A DNA stretch of 64,000 nucleotides from Ignelater luminosus (GCA_011009095.1 VTPC01000912.1:18375-82374), one strand, 5' to 3'; shown: positions 37,140-50,780, numbered from the stretch's first letter. Numbers and translations: made by a program. The notes: generated by a model not told the origin, from the letters alone.

Positions 37140-37500
37140 CATGCCTTAAAGATAGTGTAAGATCGATTTTATTCTCATTTAAACTTTATTGTTCAAAAGG
37201 CAAGTAGAACTGTATGCTTTTTATAACGTAATTATAAAGACTTTAGAAAAAACATTTTAGTGCTTTGGTTAGAAATCAGTTAGAATATGTTTCAATCATA
37301 TGGTCTCCCAAGTGCAATGGTCATTTGTTAGATAGGTTTGGAAAAATGTAAAAAAAATTTTGTAACCATCTGCACTCGACGTTTTTTAACCATAACCTTC
37401 ACTTTTGAAGCAGAACATCAGGGCCATTAAGTATCTAATAGGTAACCTTTTTTCAATTTCTTATTTTCTTTACTTTGCAATCGCCACAGAATCAACAAAA
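37140..37500 (+). pseudogene. Jockey/CR1-type LINE reverse transcriptase, C-terminal fragment
   Basis: The plus strand reads FYSHLNFIVQKASRTVCFL near 37170, matching the family pattern FxxHIDxIxxKAxRTLGFLxRN. At about 37265 it reads LVRNQLEYVSIIWSPKCNGH, matching LVRSxLEYASxIWSPxYxxH, followed by LLDRFGKM (family IDRLExIQKKFL). These are the distal thumb and connection of Jockey/CR1-like reverse transcriptases. Stops and frame changes interrupt the reading. Orientation and content make it the natural continuation of the fragment at 33849-34110, with about 3 kb of oppositely oriented hAT and Gypsy sequence between. Confidence 0.75.
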
Positions 37501-40500
37501 AAGAAGTCAAGAAACCATCCTCGTAAACTATGAATTGCTTTTGGTAGAATGAGGCACAAGGTAAAATATCTATTAAAAAATATAAATCACTACTTACTAT
37601 GATCCTTCACTAAAATCTGTTATATAAATAGTTTTAAAAGCACCTTCTCTGTCAATAAAAACGGGAAATAATTTAAACCGTTAATGAACGACAGAAAGAT
37701 ATAAAAAAATTCGTATACATAGATTTATGTAACACTATTCATTTGAATAATTTCTAAAGAACAATAAATAAAATAAATAATTTATATCCCGTCAATTGTT
37801 TTCAAATTGTTACTTTCATACAAGTAGGCGTTAAAATATTCCATGAATATTCAAAATTGGACTTTGGTGTATAATATACGATCGTATTAATTTGTCTTAT
37901 TTTATTTATTTTAGTAGTTATATATCAAATTAATTTAGTAGAACTAATGGGAAGCTATTGGATTTCTAATTAGCAGGTGCACAGTCTTATTAGTGCAATA
38001 GAAATGAGAGTTTTTTTTGCACAAAATATAATTTATGAGATTTTTAATAACAAGGAAAGGATATTATTAAAACATGAAGACGAAATTATTATTATGGTAT
38101 GTTTTTTATTAGGTTGTATCGTTATTAATTAAAACGAAACACGTTATTAGTATATTTGTAAAGATGGTAAAGGTTGAGAATAATAATTTGGTTAAATAAT
38201 TACACAATTAATATTCCTTATACATTTTATTATCATGAAATTTGTGTAGATGACAATTTTCAATAAGTGAAAATCGTATAGCTATACGGAATTTAAATTA
38301 ATTTTCTACATGTTAAATATTTTTATCCGAATTCTTCTTTTCTCATGCTGATAACTACTGTTATTGAGCTTGAAAAACTGTGATAGTAAAAAAATTAATT
38401 CGAAAACAAAACACAGTTGTTATAACTTGTAAAAAATTATTTTTTTTGATCAAGAAATAGCAAATTCCACCTTTTGGGATGGGATGGTTTAAAATAATAC
38501 AAAGACCAACATCTGTCACTTGGTTCACTGATGATATTAAAGATAAAATATGGAAATTCTTAGAAGAGCCTAGCAATTGACTTTAGAGTAGGTAACTAGC
38601 GGTGGTGTTGGTGATTTAAAATATCAAGCCTTTAGAGAAATAAATAGGTCCATGGGTGTCGTTGATGGTTTTGGTTTTTTGAGCTATCAAGAGTAATCCT
38701 TGACAAAATTCTTTTTTACCGAGAACCTAAATAAAAAACATTGTGTTTTCACCCTTTCAGACCAAAATGGCTTCCACGCCTATAACTTTATATATATTTT
38801 AGATTAAGATTGATGGGCGGAACAAAGGTTACTATCCAAAATGGGTTAATAAAAGGTATTGAAGCTATGGATAAGCAACAGATTACTCAAAAGAAAAATG
38901 CAAAATCTTAAAAGGTTTAGTACAAAAGAATGAAACGATTTTGCTTCACAAAGAGAACATAATGTAAAGCACGTCATACAATAACCAATTGATGGAAACT
39001 CCAGAAGCTTTGCAACATAGCGAAAGTCAAAAGAGCATCTTGAAACGGAACTTAGAGAATATATCTAATATTTAAAACTGGAAAATAGAATTACGGAAAA
39101 GTGAGAAGAGAAAACTAGGTCAAGATTTAAAATAAAAAATGTGGTTGTTTGTTTTCAAGTTAGACTAAGTCTGAATTTCAACAGGCATAAATTCAAGCGT
39201 TTGAGAATACATGCTAATGAAAAAACTGTTTCAGCAACATCATCATCTTCGTTAGCGGTACCCAATTTTTTGGGCCCTGCTATTGAGTATGGAATTGTTT
39301 CATACATCACTACTTAGCAATTATTATTAATAGTTTGAGTAACTTACTGATATAAAATAAGGAATAAGTAATCAAATCAAATACTAAGCAAAATCCAACA
39401 TATTTGATATGCAAATAAAAAACAAAACAAAACAAAACAATAAAGGCAAAAATGTTTTTACACTCCCAGCTGCATCACAGTCCTTTTATTAATGTAATAA
39501 GCTGGTAAACATTAGCCAATTAATTTAATGCAGATTAAAAACAAGGCCGTTCGTGTTAAAAACATTATCTAATATGTTTTAGTCCTTAGAGAAACAAGCA
39601 TAGAGCCGTTGTGTCAGTCATTAAAATGCAGTTATTAAATTCGATAAAAATCTCCTGTTATAATTTACTATACATTTATAAAAGCGGCATTATATTTTCA
39701 GAAATCACTAGGTTTTACAATTGAACAATTCAAATTATTACATAAATAATTAAAGTCTAACACACGACATAATAAATGACACCGTTTTATTGTACGTTTT
39801 AATAAGGGCAGGTACGATTGTAAATAATAACGAACATTATATCTACAAAACATTACGAGTTATCAGGCCATCTTTTGACATGCAATGGTACAAAATATTC
39901 CTATAGTACGTATAGCTTGGGGAATTCATTATCTGATCTGTTTTTTTGATAACTTTGTTTGTAACTATTCATTTGGTAAATTGATATGTGTGTATGATAA
40001 ATGGTAGATATATTATTTAAAAACTACGGGGTCATTTGAAATGATATCCACTTTTTTGTGCTCACGTTATATGTATATCTTCAATACACTAAAACGCAAT
40101 ATTCTTAAAAGAGTTATTTCCTTTTAAACTCTAGAAATTAGTACGTTAAGCCTCTATCCATCATGACCAATAACGTTCTCATCATTAAAGTGGAAGCGAG
40201 GAATAACGATAATAATTAAATTGAGCAGTGGCAGTTATGGATGTTGTCAGCACTTATTGAAAAATCCCACCACAAGGGCCGCTTTCAAGCCGGGTGTCAA
40301 CCCCAAACTACAATATCTCTATTAGCCATTGTATTCAGTCTATTAACATGTATTTAAAAGTATTGTACTGTCAGCGATACCCAGGTTTAGCCCCCTTGTC
40401 CTTAAAATCAGCTTCTGTATGGTTCATTGTATGATGATGTGATACACTTTTAAAAGTTGTAAATGATCATTAGTTATTTTTGGATTTAAATTTGAATGAA

Positions 40501-43500
40501 AACCGTACAAATTACAAAGGAAAAAAATACTTTCACTTTAAAAACAAAAATAATAACACAAAAATGTTTTCGCAGACTGTTACACAATTGAATTATTAAA
40601 ATCAATCATTGAAAAAATTCCTTTATTATCAATATTTCAGAAAATCTTGATACCTATTTGCACCAAAACTTCCAATAGTAATGGAAATAGAATTTAGACA
40701 TTACCAACAATAATGATATAAATTCGAAGAAACAGATTGGGCTATATTCCCCTACAGTACCAATATCAAAAAATGATTCAATTGTTCAAGTATTCAAATT
40801 TTCTTTTTGCAATATCTCAGGTAGTTGAAGTTAAAAATCTCATATTTGCATTTTGTTGCAATACCTAATATTTCACTAATTTTTAACGATTTACCAGGCA
40901 ACCGGTTTTGTTCTTTTTCTTCTTGATAAGTTCAGATAAAGCTATACTTCTCTAGATTTCTAAAGAAGCTTCATTAGTTAGTGAAAGAAGAGTAGAATCT
41001 TTACCAATTTTAAGAGAATTTTGCTCCTTTTAACCGTGGTTTGATGGTTGTTGAATGGTGAACAAGTACCACTGGAAAGTCGATTGGTAAGTTCATAGTT
41101 GTCTGATAAGTTATTGCATGCGTGGTAGTGGAGCAGCAAGTGCGGTGACTGTTGATATTCTTTTAGAGATATTTTGAGCTAAGACATCTTACGGTATACC
41201 GATAGCAACTATAAAAGCCAGTCATTAGGAAGTTTTGAGTGACTCTAAATCTCGCTGGCGATGGTGGTGGAAAAACAAATTTGACCAAGAGAGTGATAGC
41301 GAGCAATGAATTGGTGTAAATGGTGATGATCAAAAAACAATTCTTTTTAGAACCACAACATAGAAAAAGTTTCTGGTAACCATCGTATCGATCCTGCAGA
41401 ACCCCGTATACAAGGATGAGATGGGATGTTGTCGCAGCCTGTAGAGAAGCCCCTCACAGATCTAGAGTTGCAGACCTTTCGGAACAGAGTTGAGAAACAA
41501 TAACACGGTGTAGTCGGACCTGCACACCTCCACATATACCTATGTAAGTTGCCAAGTAGTGGCGAAGAGTGAACGGTCTTCGACCATAGTAAACCATCTA
41601 TTAGGCTGGTTACCATACTTCATCTTTCTTTCGGGTAACACATGTCACTGGTCACAACTCATGAAAAATAAGTTTTGAGTTTCGATCAACTTGAAAAGAC
41701 AGTTGAAATTGCAGATGTGTATTGATGTCTGAATATTACATTTAAAGAAAAATTACAAGTTGAAGATAAGTGACATGTGAATCAATCGAAACTTGCTTTA
41801 TGCTTTCTTAAATCGCACTAATACGTACAAGGTGTTCATTAAAAAAAGATAGAGAGAAATAATTGTGTTTCGGTCGCATTTTAGTCGAAACATGTCGACA
41901 TCCAGCAAGAAGAATGACAATCCACATGGAATTACAAATTGGTTATAAAAATTCCATTTATTAATATGACGTCAAAAAGACGTGTATTTCATCATTATAG
42001 AATCATTTTTGAGTCCTGATATGACATCTTAAAACTGATATTTTGACGGCTTTTTAAACGTGAACGTCAAAGTTAACGCAAGCATTCCAGTTTCTATTGC
42101 AGCTTACAGGAAACCGGATTGCGTATTGTTGGGTTATGAAAATATTAAAGCTGAATTCTTTACGGTTGCAACTGTTCGTGATACATTTTTCTTAAAGAGA
42201 GCGTAATTATAATGCTGCGGAAGAAGCTGCAATGACAGTTAGAGTGGTTTCCAAATCTCGGGACACGCGAAATACGCAAAACGCAGATCTTACTGCACAA
42301 GAAAGAGAAAAAATTTGTAAAAATCATGCCTTTCCAAAAACATTCGCCCTTAGCGGATATTTTAGGTTAGGTTCAGTTTTGTTTTGAAGGAGAATAAAAC
42401 GCAGCAACAGCTTAGACAAGAATAGCGCATAACGATTAGCAACGTTTTTAGCTTGAACTGTAGGGCCGTCCGCCTAAAATTTGTCTTCTGCGCATCGAAG
42501 GTTGCATGTCACGAAATTTGGAAACTTTACGCTACTGCTTGCGATGGTTTTCTGGTTGGTATCAAGTCGGTTTAAAGATGCTGAAAGCAGTCACTGACTG
42601 CAAAGGAGATAAGTATATGTAAAACGGTGGTGGTATGCAGCACCTTTTTTAACAAGAAGAAGAGAAAGTAAAGAAAAACAAAGAACAAAAATTTTCTTTA
42701 ATCGCATCGACAGAGTGTCTACATTGTGGTGATAAAACAGACTTTGCATGATGTGTTGTAGTTAGAATTTATAACCGAACAGGTTGATAATGTCTTCTAC
42801 CTCAGTTGACAGATTTTATAGATTCTGAGTTTAGGTGAATGAGGAGTTATTTTATTATTTTATCTAGGCTCAGGGAAATCAAGGTTTGATTATTGAGAAA
42901 TTTTTACCTAGACATTCTGCTCTTGTTTACTTGCCTTCTTTCCGTCCATTCATATACTTTGAAGGAGGGTACTTTACCATGATATTGTCGTCCGATCATT
43001 TGGGCTTGGACATTATTTAGAACTTCATTAAACAAGGGCAATAACTAATGGAAAGTTGTTAAAAGAAATTTTCTTTTGTGAAAGAATCTCCAGCAGTGTA
43101 AAAAAGGGACGAAAATGGACAGCGTAGTACAACGGGCAGAAGACAAAATATGTCTAGAAAAAGAAGGCATGTTGCAATGTTGCTAAAAGAGCAGACAACT
43201 AGACAACAGACTTTTTTTTGTGGAAGTATGAATAAATAAAACAATGAGTGTTAAGGAAGACGATTGCAGCACAAATATGCCTTATAAAAAACACCTTCCT
43301 GCATGTTATTAATCAAAACCTTCATTAGAATCATTATCTAGATAAAGGAATATGTATGGTTCACAATAGTATAACGGCAGTAAATCATCATATTTGCTCG
43401 CTAACTGTTTTTTGACTTTTTAGAACTGGTTACGGTTACATTGCATATAGTTTTGAAATTTCTTGATTGAGGTTGCTACCTTTTCTTTTTGCATACATGG

Positions 43501-46446
43501 TGGTGTTAATTACATCCACAAAGTGGATGTAAAATTCATCAAGTTTGATTCTATACTGATTATGGGAATGAAAATATTCGAAAGAAAGAGTTGGATAATG
43601 GATAACTAAATAATATTTATGAACCAACAGTATACGTGGAAATGAGAATTGCGGATTTCATGATTTGATCTTAATTTCTGTTCCCGTTTCTTATTCATTC
43701 TTCCAAATTCACGATACTAAATGCTATATAAATCTTGTTTTGCTGCTTGGTCGATATGTAAGAGATTACTGCGTGATGATGGATTAACAATACTGCAAAT
43801 GGGAAATTAAATTAATTGTTTACGTACCTGTTACGTTAATCTGACTTATTGTTAGTTGCAAATACCTCTTTTATAAAATACGTTCTTAATGTTGAAACTA
43901 AATGAAGCCAATTAGAAAATAATATTTGATTGTCGTTTGTCATTCTCAAATTTATTCTGATTCAAAAATTCAGTTTCAGTTTTTTATATCATTGGTTAGA
44001 ATAAATCAAAATAACAAAATTTCTTACGTATTAAAACAAATTTCATTTTTAATTTCAAAAACACTCTTCTTCTCTTGAAAAATGTTCTAAATGTCCTAAT
44101 GCCATGTGCTTCATCCCTTAAATATCTTCTGATGGTTATTTTACTAGTCTCACGTTAATATTTCTTCCTTTTTTATGTGTCATGCCTAATACAGATGATG
44201 ACTTATAAATTGGTTAGAAGACTCTATAACAATCTGCGGATATTTACCACCCTGCTTGTGTAACCGAGTATAAATTATTCTTGTGAAAGGAAGGGCCGTC
44301 CTGGGCGTGATCCTGTGTGAGGTCTGAAGGGCCGTGTATAATTACTAGGACACCTTTTGTCCGAACAGCTGCCACCATCGTTGTTGATTTCAATGAATAA
44401 AATTTTGATAGAACTTTATAGATTTGTTCAAATTTAAAGTGAGGTATCAAAATAATTTTTGGAATTTAAAAGTTTAAAAAACTCTCTTACTACTTTTTAT
44501 TACTATGAGATTTTAGTTTTTCTGTCTTAATTGTTCCAAGGAAAAAAATTAGTTAAATAGACAGTTGAAGATTTGGCTTAGTGCAAAGAAACGGTGAAGT
44601 AAGAATAATCCGATTAGAATTTTCTGCCTTCGCTTTAATTTGAACATTGCACTAGAAAAATTATTTCCTTCTGATGAATCGTTAGCTGCTGGCCATAGTA
44701 GAGATGAATGAATGTTTCTACTTCCAACGGTGACAAAATTTATTATTTTCATGGTTAATTTTAGATGATTATGTTATAGGAATATAAATGTACCGTCAGA
44801 ATGGCAAATAATAAATTTCTCAATTCAATTAATTGGATGCTATATTATTAATTTATAAGCTGCTTAATATTTAAATTTAATATTAGAAAAGCCAAGTTTA
44901 GTTTTCTGATAATTTGAAATTTTCTTTTTTTGGGTAACAATAATACTGTTAAAAGTCTACGTTTAAAAAGTAAAATCGTTAAGTTCCATCTTAATTTAAT
45001 TTTTTTTCTGCTTCTTCAGTCGTAAAAGAAGAAGACTTATAACGTTAAACATAGATCTGCTATAGGTCTATTTTTTCAACTTTAATAAAATTTCAGAACT
45101 GGAAAGTCTCTATTTAAGAAGAAAAGGTACGTCTTAGTTTGCCTACACTTAAATTACCCGTTTGATGAAATTTTCCGTTTCATTCACGAATTCGTTTTTT
45201 CGGGCAATATCTTATGGTGCTTCTTCTTGAAACGATCTATATTAATTTTGGATCTTAAACCTCTTGCAAAATATCTGTCCATTGAGTCTGTTCCTTAACG
45301 GTGCACAAAATCTACTTAATACTATTTAGCAAAAATAATTTTCCATATTAAATCAGTAGGGGTATGTGGAAGAGTAGTATAAGAGTGGACAAGAATTCTC
45401 TTCTATAAATTGTTAAAGTTTTTCTACGTTTGATGATAATTCTATATTTCTTGAGTCAGTCAGTTGAACGCCAAGCTACAAAACCACTTGAGTAAGCCAT
45501 TCTGGAAGCTATACATGTAAACTTTTTGCATTAATTGATAGAACTCGCGCAGTGGACCATATTTGATACGATGCTATGGTTTTCCTAGTTCCACTAGTAA
45601 GATAATGTGACAGCAGTTCTCGTGAAGTTGACTCCTGAGTGGATTTGAGATCTTTAGGGTAGCGCTCAGAGCTTTTCTCAGTTTTTACCTTTATTACTTA
45701 GTAAACCACCGTGATTGTCTCTACTGTATCTAGTATTCAGAAAATGATAGATTCGTACTAAAGACGTTGACAAGATTCTTTGCAGGGGATTGCCACAGCA
45801 CCATTCCACTTATGCATTTTTGACAATTCTTTCATCTTTGTATATAAATCACTTACTCAAAAATGATTGCTAACAGAATTAATTAATTAAATTAATTTTT
45901 TTGCATGACCTAACCTTTTCCAGTCCATCAATGATTCTAAAGAAGAAGTATCACTGTCAACAATGACAGTCTTTAATATGATCTGAAAAGATTGCCTTCT
46001 CTAAAATCACCTGAGAAACAATTAGAGTAATCAAAAAATTACTAACGCTAACGTTTCTAGCGTTTGCGTTTAAAAAAACTGTAGAGATCTATTAAAATTG
46101 TGCAAGGAGTTCTCCTCTACTGTTGAAACCATAACAAGCCCATATCTCCCCAGGGGTACGTTAACCAATTTCCACACATTCAAGATTTCGCTATTTTTTA
46201 GCAACATAAGGGGCAAATAAGTAACAAATGGTAACGTTGCCAAGCGTGTATGATAATTTTTACGGAAGAGTGACTATTTTTAGTCAAGAGTTGTTTGTTT
46301 GAGTCTAACTATTTTATATGTTTTTTAATAGTTTCTGGCATTCATTCTGTAAGAAGTGATGCAAATTAGTTTGCTTGTAACAAAGGAAACAAGTAGGCCA
46401 ACTAAAAATCGGAATGTTTTTTTGGAGTTGATGTGCAATATTTAAT
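37501..46446. other. Long non-coding, AT-rich intergenic stretch
   Basis: No gene or recognisable element. An (AACAA)n run lies at 39421-39440. A GC-richer block at 41350-41620 has an 89-codon minus frame with no recognised domain. A protein-like but unassigned plus frame lies near 43080-43240 (MDSVVQRAEDKICLEKEG). TGACGTCA occurs at 41967-41974. Confidence 0.35.
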
Positions 46447-46890
46447 ATGTGCTACTATCTTAACCTATTGCTTTTGAAATTTTGTCAAAAACGGAACGTC
46501 CAAAATGATAAAAGAAAACTAGAACGTATTGACATTCTCTTCTATGCCAGTATAGTGATAAGCCTGATTGCATTGTTGGAACGCAGATGCTTTACTAATC
46601 GTAATGGCATTTTCTTTGTTGTTTGGAAACTTAAAACAACTTATCGTCGTATCTTCGATAGTACCAAAAGACACCCACATTTTAAGTCCTTAACAAAGAG
46701 AATTATTCAGAAAAACATTTTCATGACACCAAGATGTAAGCTGATAGAATATAGTATAGCAAGGAAAAGAAGAGAAAGTCAAATCTTGCTTTTAAGTTTA
46801 GGAGATAATTTCGATATGTATGTTCGACTTCATGATTGGATCTGGGCTTCTGAACTTAAATCACATGAAGAGAAAAGTAGCCAAGAGTAA
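46447..46890 (+). CDS. Hypothetical open frame, 147 codons, unrecognised
   Basis: This is the longest uninterrupted frame in the window outside ladybird (147 residues, starting MCYYLNLLLLKFCQKRNVQ). The product is basic, with a possible hydrophobic segment near residues 30-45 (ILFYASIVISLIALL), an Arg/Lys-rich middle and an acidic-basic tail ending SHEEKSSQE. An overlapping +1 frame (46820-47032) continues as basic low-complexity sequence. No domain, splice site or promoter is recognised. In sequence this AT-rich a chance frame of this length is uncommon but possible among tens of kilobases. It may be a transposon ORF, a single-exon host gene or chance. Confidence 0.2.
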   Translation: MCYYLNLLLLKFCQKRNVQNDKRKLERIDILFYASIVISLIALLERRCFTNRNGIFFVVWKLKTTYRRIFDSTKRHPHFKSLTKRIIQKNIFMTPRCKLIEYSIARKRRESQILLLSLGDNFDMYVRLHDWIWASELKSHEEKSSQE

Positions 46891-49097
46891 GCTTGATGGG
46901 TCGTTTGGAATAAAAATGCAACCAAAAACAAGACTGAGAAGCAAAACTGGATTAAAAAAAGGAAACTCTGTTTCTGTCATAGTAAACGGTTTCACTCTTT
47001 TTCTTTCAGTTCATGGAAAAGCTCTTCAGTAATGACGTGAAGAAGGCTGTCCGACAAACAGGATAACACTAAAAATGTGTTTGTCTCTTTTGCCAAACTT
47101 TTTTAATATCAAAGTGCCTATGATTATCAGGTCGGTAACCCAATGAATCTCTTTAGACTACGTGAAATTAAACGCAAGCAGACTCGTACCCTGTAAAATG
47201 TAATTGAATTGCATTTAAATCAACTCTGGTAAGTTTTATGGCAAAGAAATTGAATCCAAGAATTCTTTTGACAACTTTTTAATCAAAAGTAGAATTTAAC
47301 AATGGTACTAGCTGACTCCTAACCAACACAAGAAGCTTGAAGCTTTGAATGGTTTCTCAATGGTTGTTAATAGAATGTGGTCGACCATGATAAGTTTTAG
47401 TCCAGTCTTTCATCTACTAATTTCCAAAAACTGCCCTAATGCCTTTTATCAACTTCAGTCTTTAAGATCTTTCAGTATTTTGCACAAATTCATCAGTGAA
47501 GATATAAAGCTCTCTAAAAGTCCACACTGACCTGTTCTCTTAATTAAATATTTAAAGTTTTGTTTTAAGTAATTCAATAATAATTAGTTTAATAATAACA
47601 AGAATTACTTAAATATCAGTATGCTTGTGTTTCTCATATTAGAAGGCATTCTCTGTATGGAAGTGTTTTTAAACAAATTAATTCCTGATTTATAAACCTT
47701 TTTTTTCACAGTAGACTTGCTTTCTACCGCTACAAGGTGGTCAGACACTGAATACGCCGTGGTAACTGTTTTGGTAATTTAGAAATTGTATATGTTACGT
47801 TAAATATAGGCCCAAAAGTAATCCTACAATTATAATGTAGAAATACTTTAAAATTGCATTATTCAAATAGTACGTTATAGAATAAAATAATAGCTTCTTA
47901 CTAGTTAATTAATTATATAATTACAGCTTGAAATAACATTAACATGTGAAACATGTTATTAAAATAAGCAAGTATTGCTTCATTATTTTGCTGGTAAATC
48001 CAACAACCCAACACTCTCCTAATAAATAAATTACCATAAATATGCCAGAAACACAAAAGCCAAATCCGTAAATTACTCTTCTATTCGGACATTTACATAT
48101 GTAGATCAGATAAAACAAATTGATATCACAATTATCCTTCACATTTTCAAACATAATTGTGTGCTATTGCTACAAGGAATAATTATTTGTTGAACTAGAT
48201 TACGCGATGTGGGGGCATATAGAAAATCTCGTTCTTTTCCACTTTATTATAATACAGCCATCATAATATATTCTTCCAATTCATAAAAGGACATAATGGA
48301 TTGATGTCTCATAATTATCCGTATTTGTTAGACAGAACGTGACAATTCAATAATGTCAAAAGGGATCGGCAGTAGTGTAGTAGCCATTTTTAACCCTCCC
48401 TTAATGATCCTACCACATAGTCCCCGTATACATTAAATGAATGTATTAGGTATGCTAATGAAGGAAGTTATGGGTGTTAGGTAGGTTATATTTTTATAAC
48501 ACGTTTTATTGTGCATTTACGATTTTCAAGAAATGGTATACAGTTTGCATCAAAAGTTTTGATTAGAAATTAATTAATAAAAATTAAACATTTAAAGCTC
48601 AGCTAGATATTAATTGGCGTTTGCTATTTGTTGGTATAGGACATTGATGATGAGGACATAAAGAGTTCGAGACTGCTGTACGAGGCTGCAATTTTGCAAA
48701 ATAAAATTCTTGACTTCGGCTTTGTGCTATTTCATTAAAGTGTTTTCTTTAAATTGATATGTTAGGTAAATATTATATTGTAAAGTATCACCTCAACAGG
48801 CTTTTTATGCGTCTTAGCTGTCATTCGATTTAAAAAATGTTTATCGTAGCAATGGTACGAATTGTCAATTTACTTGCACACACTTGTGTTGTAGTCAGAA
48901 ACCATCACTCAAAAGTGCCAAACCAGCTAAGAAAAAAAGCATCGCTACTGTAGGACCCAACCCCTTTAGGCTTCCAGTTTTTTACTTGTTGTTGTGGCAG
49001 GGGTAACGAGTATCATATGTAGACTGACATTTGATTAAGCAGAAGAAACTATTTTTCCACTAGGCAAGAATGGAAAGATCAAATTACTTCTAAACAA
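46891..49097. other. Non-coding stretch
   Basis: No supported gene. Several 60-70 codon frames without recognisable domains; AT-rich. Confidence 0.4.
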
Positions 49098-49150
49098 AAG
49101 AAGCTCATGCACGACTCGGCAGGATTAACGCTAGTAACCATGAGCTTCTT
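49098..49150. repeat. 12-bp perfect inverted repeat (hairpin)
   Basis: AAGAAGCTCATG (49098-49109) and CATGAGCTTCTT (49139-49150) are exact reverse complements separated by 29 bases. It sits directly before the degenerate tandem repeat. Confidence 0.8.
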
Positions 49151-49158
49151 ACACTAAT

Positions 49159-49300
49159 TATGACTTTTGGGCAACTATGACTCTTCCATGGTAACTAACA
49201 TTTGAGCAACTAGGTCTTTTTGGGTAACTATAGCTCTTTAAAGTATCTATGACTATCAAAGTAACTATGTCTGTCAGAGTAACTACGACTATTGGTTCAG
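49159..49300. repeat. Degenerate tandem repeat, unit about 18 bp
   Basis: About eight diverged copies of TATGACTNTTNNGGTAAC can be read end to end (for example TATGACTCTTCCATGGTAAC, TATGACTATCAAAGTAAC, TATGTCTGTCAGAGTAAC). Unit length varies from 15 to 20 bp. Confidence 0.75.
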
Positions 49301-49305
49301 TTTTT

Positions 49306-49531
49306 AGACGTCCATCGGACGACCATTAACGGACATGGACATAGACAACCTATTTTGGCCCTTACTTTGTCTGAATATGTTTGTACATCCATTGGACGAC
49401 CGTTGTTGGACGTGCATGCCGTGATCATATACAAATTACGTTTAGTAAAGGACACCTGTTAAATGACCAAAGTTCTGACAAATGTACGTCTCACAAACAT
49501 CCATCAATCACAAACTGGACGTCCATGTACT
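49306..49531. repeat. GGACGTCC-type short interspersed motifs, cluster A
   Basis: Repeated variants of CATCCATTGGACGACC: GACGTCCATCGGACGACC at 49308, CATCCATTGGACGACC at 49387 and CTGGACGTCCATG at 49518, plus GGACATGGACATAGACAACC between. Related motifs recur at 61.9-62.1 kb. The motif is partly palindromic (GGACGTCC). Confidence 0.55.
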
Positions 49532-50139
49532 TTATGCATCACTGTTCTTGGGAGGATAAGCAAAGCTTGACATTTTTAAAAGTAATCAACTAAATAAAAA
49601 AGAAAATTGGTGAATGGGGTATTACTAAAATTAAAGTTTACTGCAGTCAAATAATGAAATAAATCTCATAAAAGCTGCAATACCTAATAAAAATGCTAGA
49701 ACTGCCAGTAGGGGGTATACGAAACAAACTTGCTTCGCTTAAACTTTTGGTTTTATGTTACCTGTTAAAGCTACCTCGACGACCTTGAAAAAATTTTTTG
49801 CGTTTCTGCAATAGTTACGTAAAGCTCCTCACTTCAATGCCATAGATTCAAAGTTCCGACACTTTTTGTAAGCTTTGATTTACCTCAGTCGAGCCTGGCC
49901 TAAATTAGCTCATTTGTAAGTAGACTTACGCATGAGACAATTTCCAAAAACAGTCAAGCTGTCCTGAAATTGTACTAGAAGCATTCGGTGCTAGCCTTCA
50001 AGTTTCATGCAGTAACACAATAAAACTGATAAAGACTCACAGAATTAAAGAAAACTCGATTGGGGATAATCATGCAAAGACTCCAACAGAGATGTAATGA
50101 CGGTACTTTAGAGTAAGACAATGGTGCATAAGCAGCTTT
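49532..50139. other. Non-coding stretch
   Basis: No gene or element recognised. Confidence 0.4.
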
Positions 50140-50770
50140 CTTACAATTTGGTTAGAATCTCGAAGGCACTCTAAAATCTTCCTCGAGATTTCTTCTAACG
50201 GTGAAACTAAACACTTCCTGGTTAAACCAGGAAGATATCAAGATACTGACACATTTGACTCTATACTTCGGAAATTGTTTGATTTCTTCATCTGACTGAT
50301 CACTAATGTATTTGCAAAAAGAAGAAGCGTAACACTGACATATCCAAGGAAGATGATGACTTCATCAAAGGATCTGAATTCCTTGAAGAGTAGAAATAGA
50401 TTAGAAACATAACAGACAGTGGTATCATCTTTAGAGACAATAAGGAACTGTTAGGACTTGCCAGTTCTACTTTGGTAGAAACAGAGCCGTTATGTGACAA
50501 AAATGTAATGAGAAGCATAACTAGAATGCTGATTATTATTAACTAAAGATTTAAAAATTTAAGAAAAATTTAAATAGAAAAAGATCTAGATGTGAAATAT
50601 CTTTGAGTGACGAGAAAACCTCTTACAGTAGATAACACAGATTTGTAGGACAAGTGTATCTAGAGAGCCATAAAATATAAGAAAGGCAACATAAGATTGT
50701 CAAAAACAGACGCCACATTGCAATATGTATCTCATAAATTACAAAATATACCTACAAGGCAACTAGGTGC
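50140..50770 (+). pseudogene. Unrecognised decayed coding sequence
   Basis: Protein-like segments follow one another on the plus strand in changing frames: SSNGETKHFLVKPGRYQDTD, then FDSILRKLFDFF at about 50180-50290; then DISKEDDDFIKGSEFLEE, NITDSGIIFRDNKELLGL and ASSTLVETEPLCDKNVMRSI up to about 50525, broken by TAG and TAG within nine bases; then LSKTDATLQYVSHKLQN and IPTRQLGALNG near 50700-50780. Codon composition looks coding, but I recognise no family. A transposase of a poorly known type or a degenerate host gene are both possible. Confidence 0.3.
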
Positions 50771-50780
50771 CCTCAACGGT

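Noticed and set aside
38620..38700. RNP1-like string (DGFGFLSY) suggesting an RRM domain
   Set aside because: Only one short motif; no RNP2 or surrounding RRM pattern in frame.
41347..41616. 89-codon minus frame in a GC-richer block
   Set aside because: No recognised motif in any frame; the open frame may follow from the local GC content.
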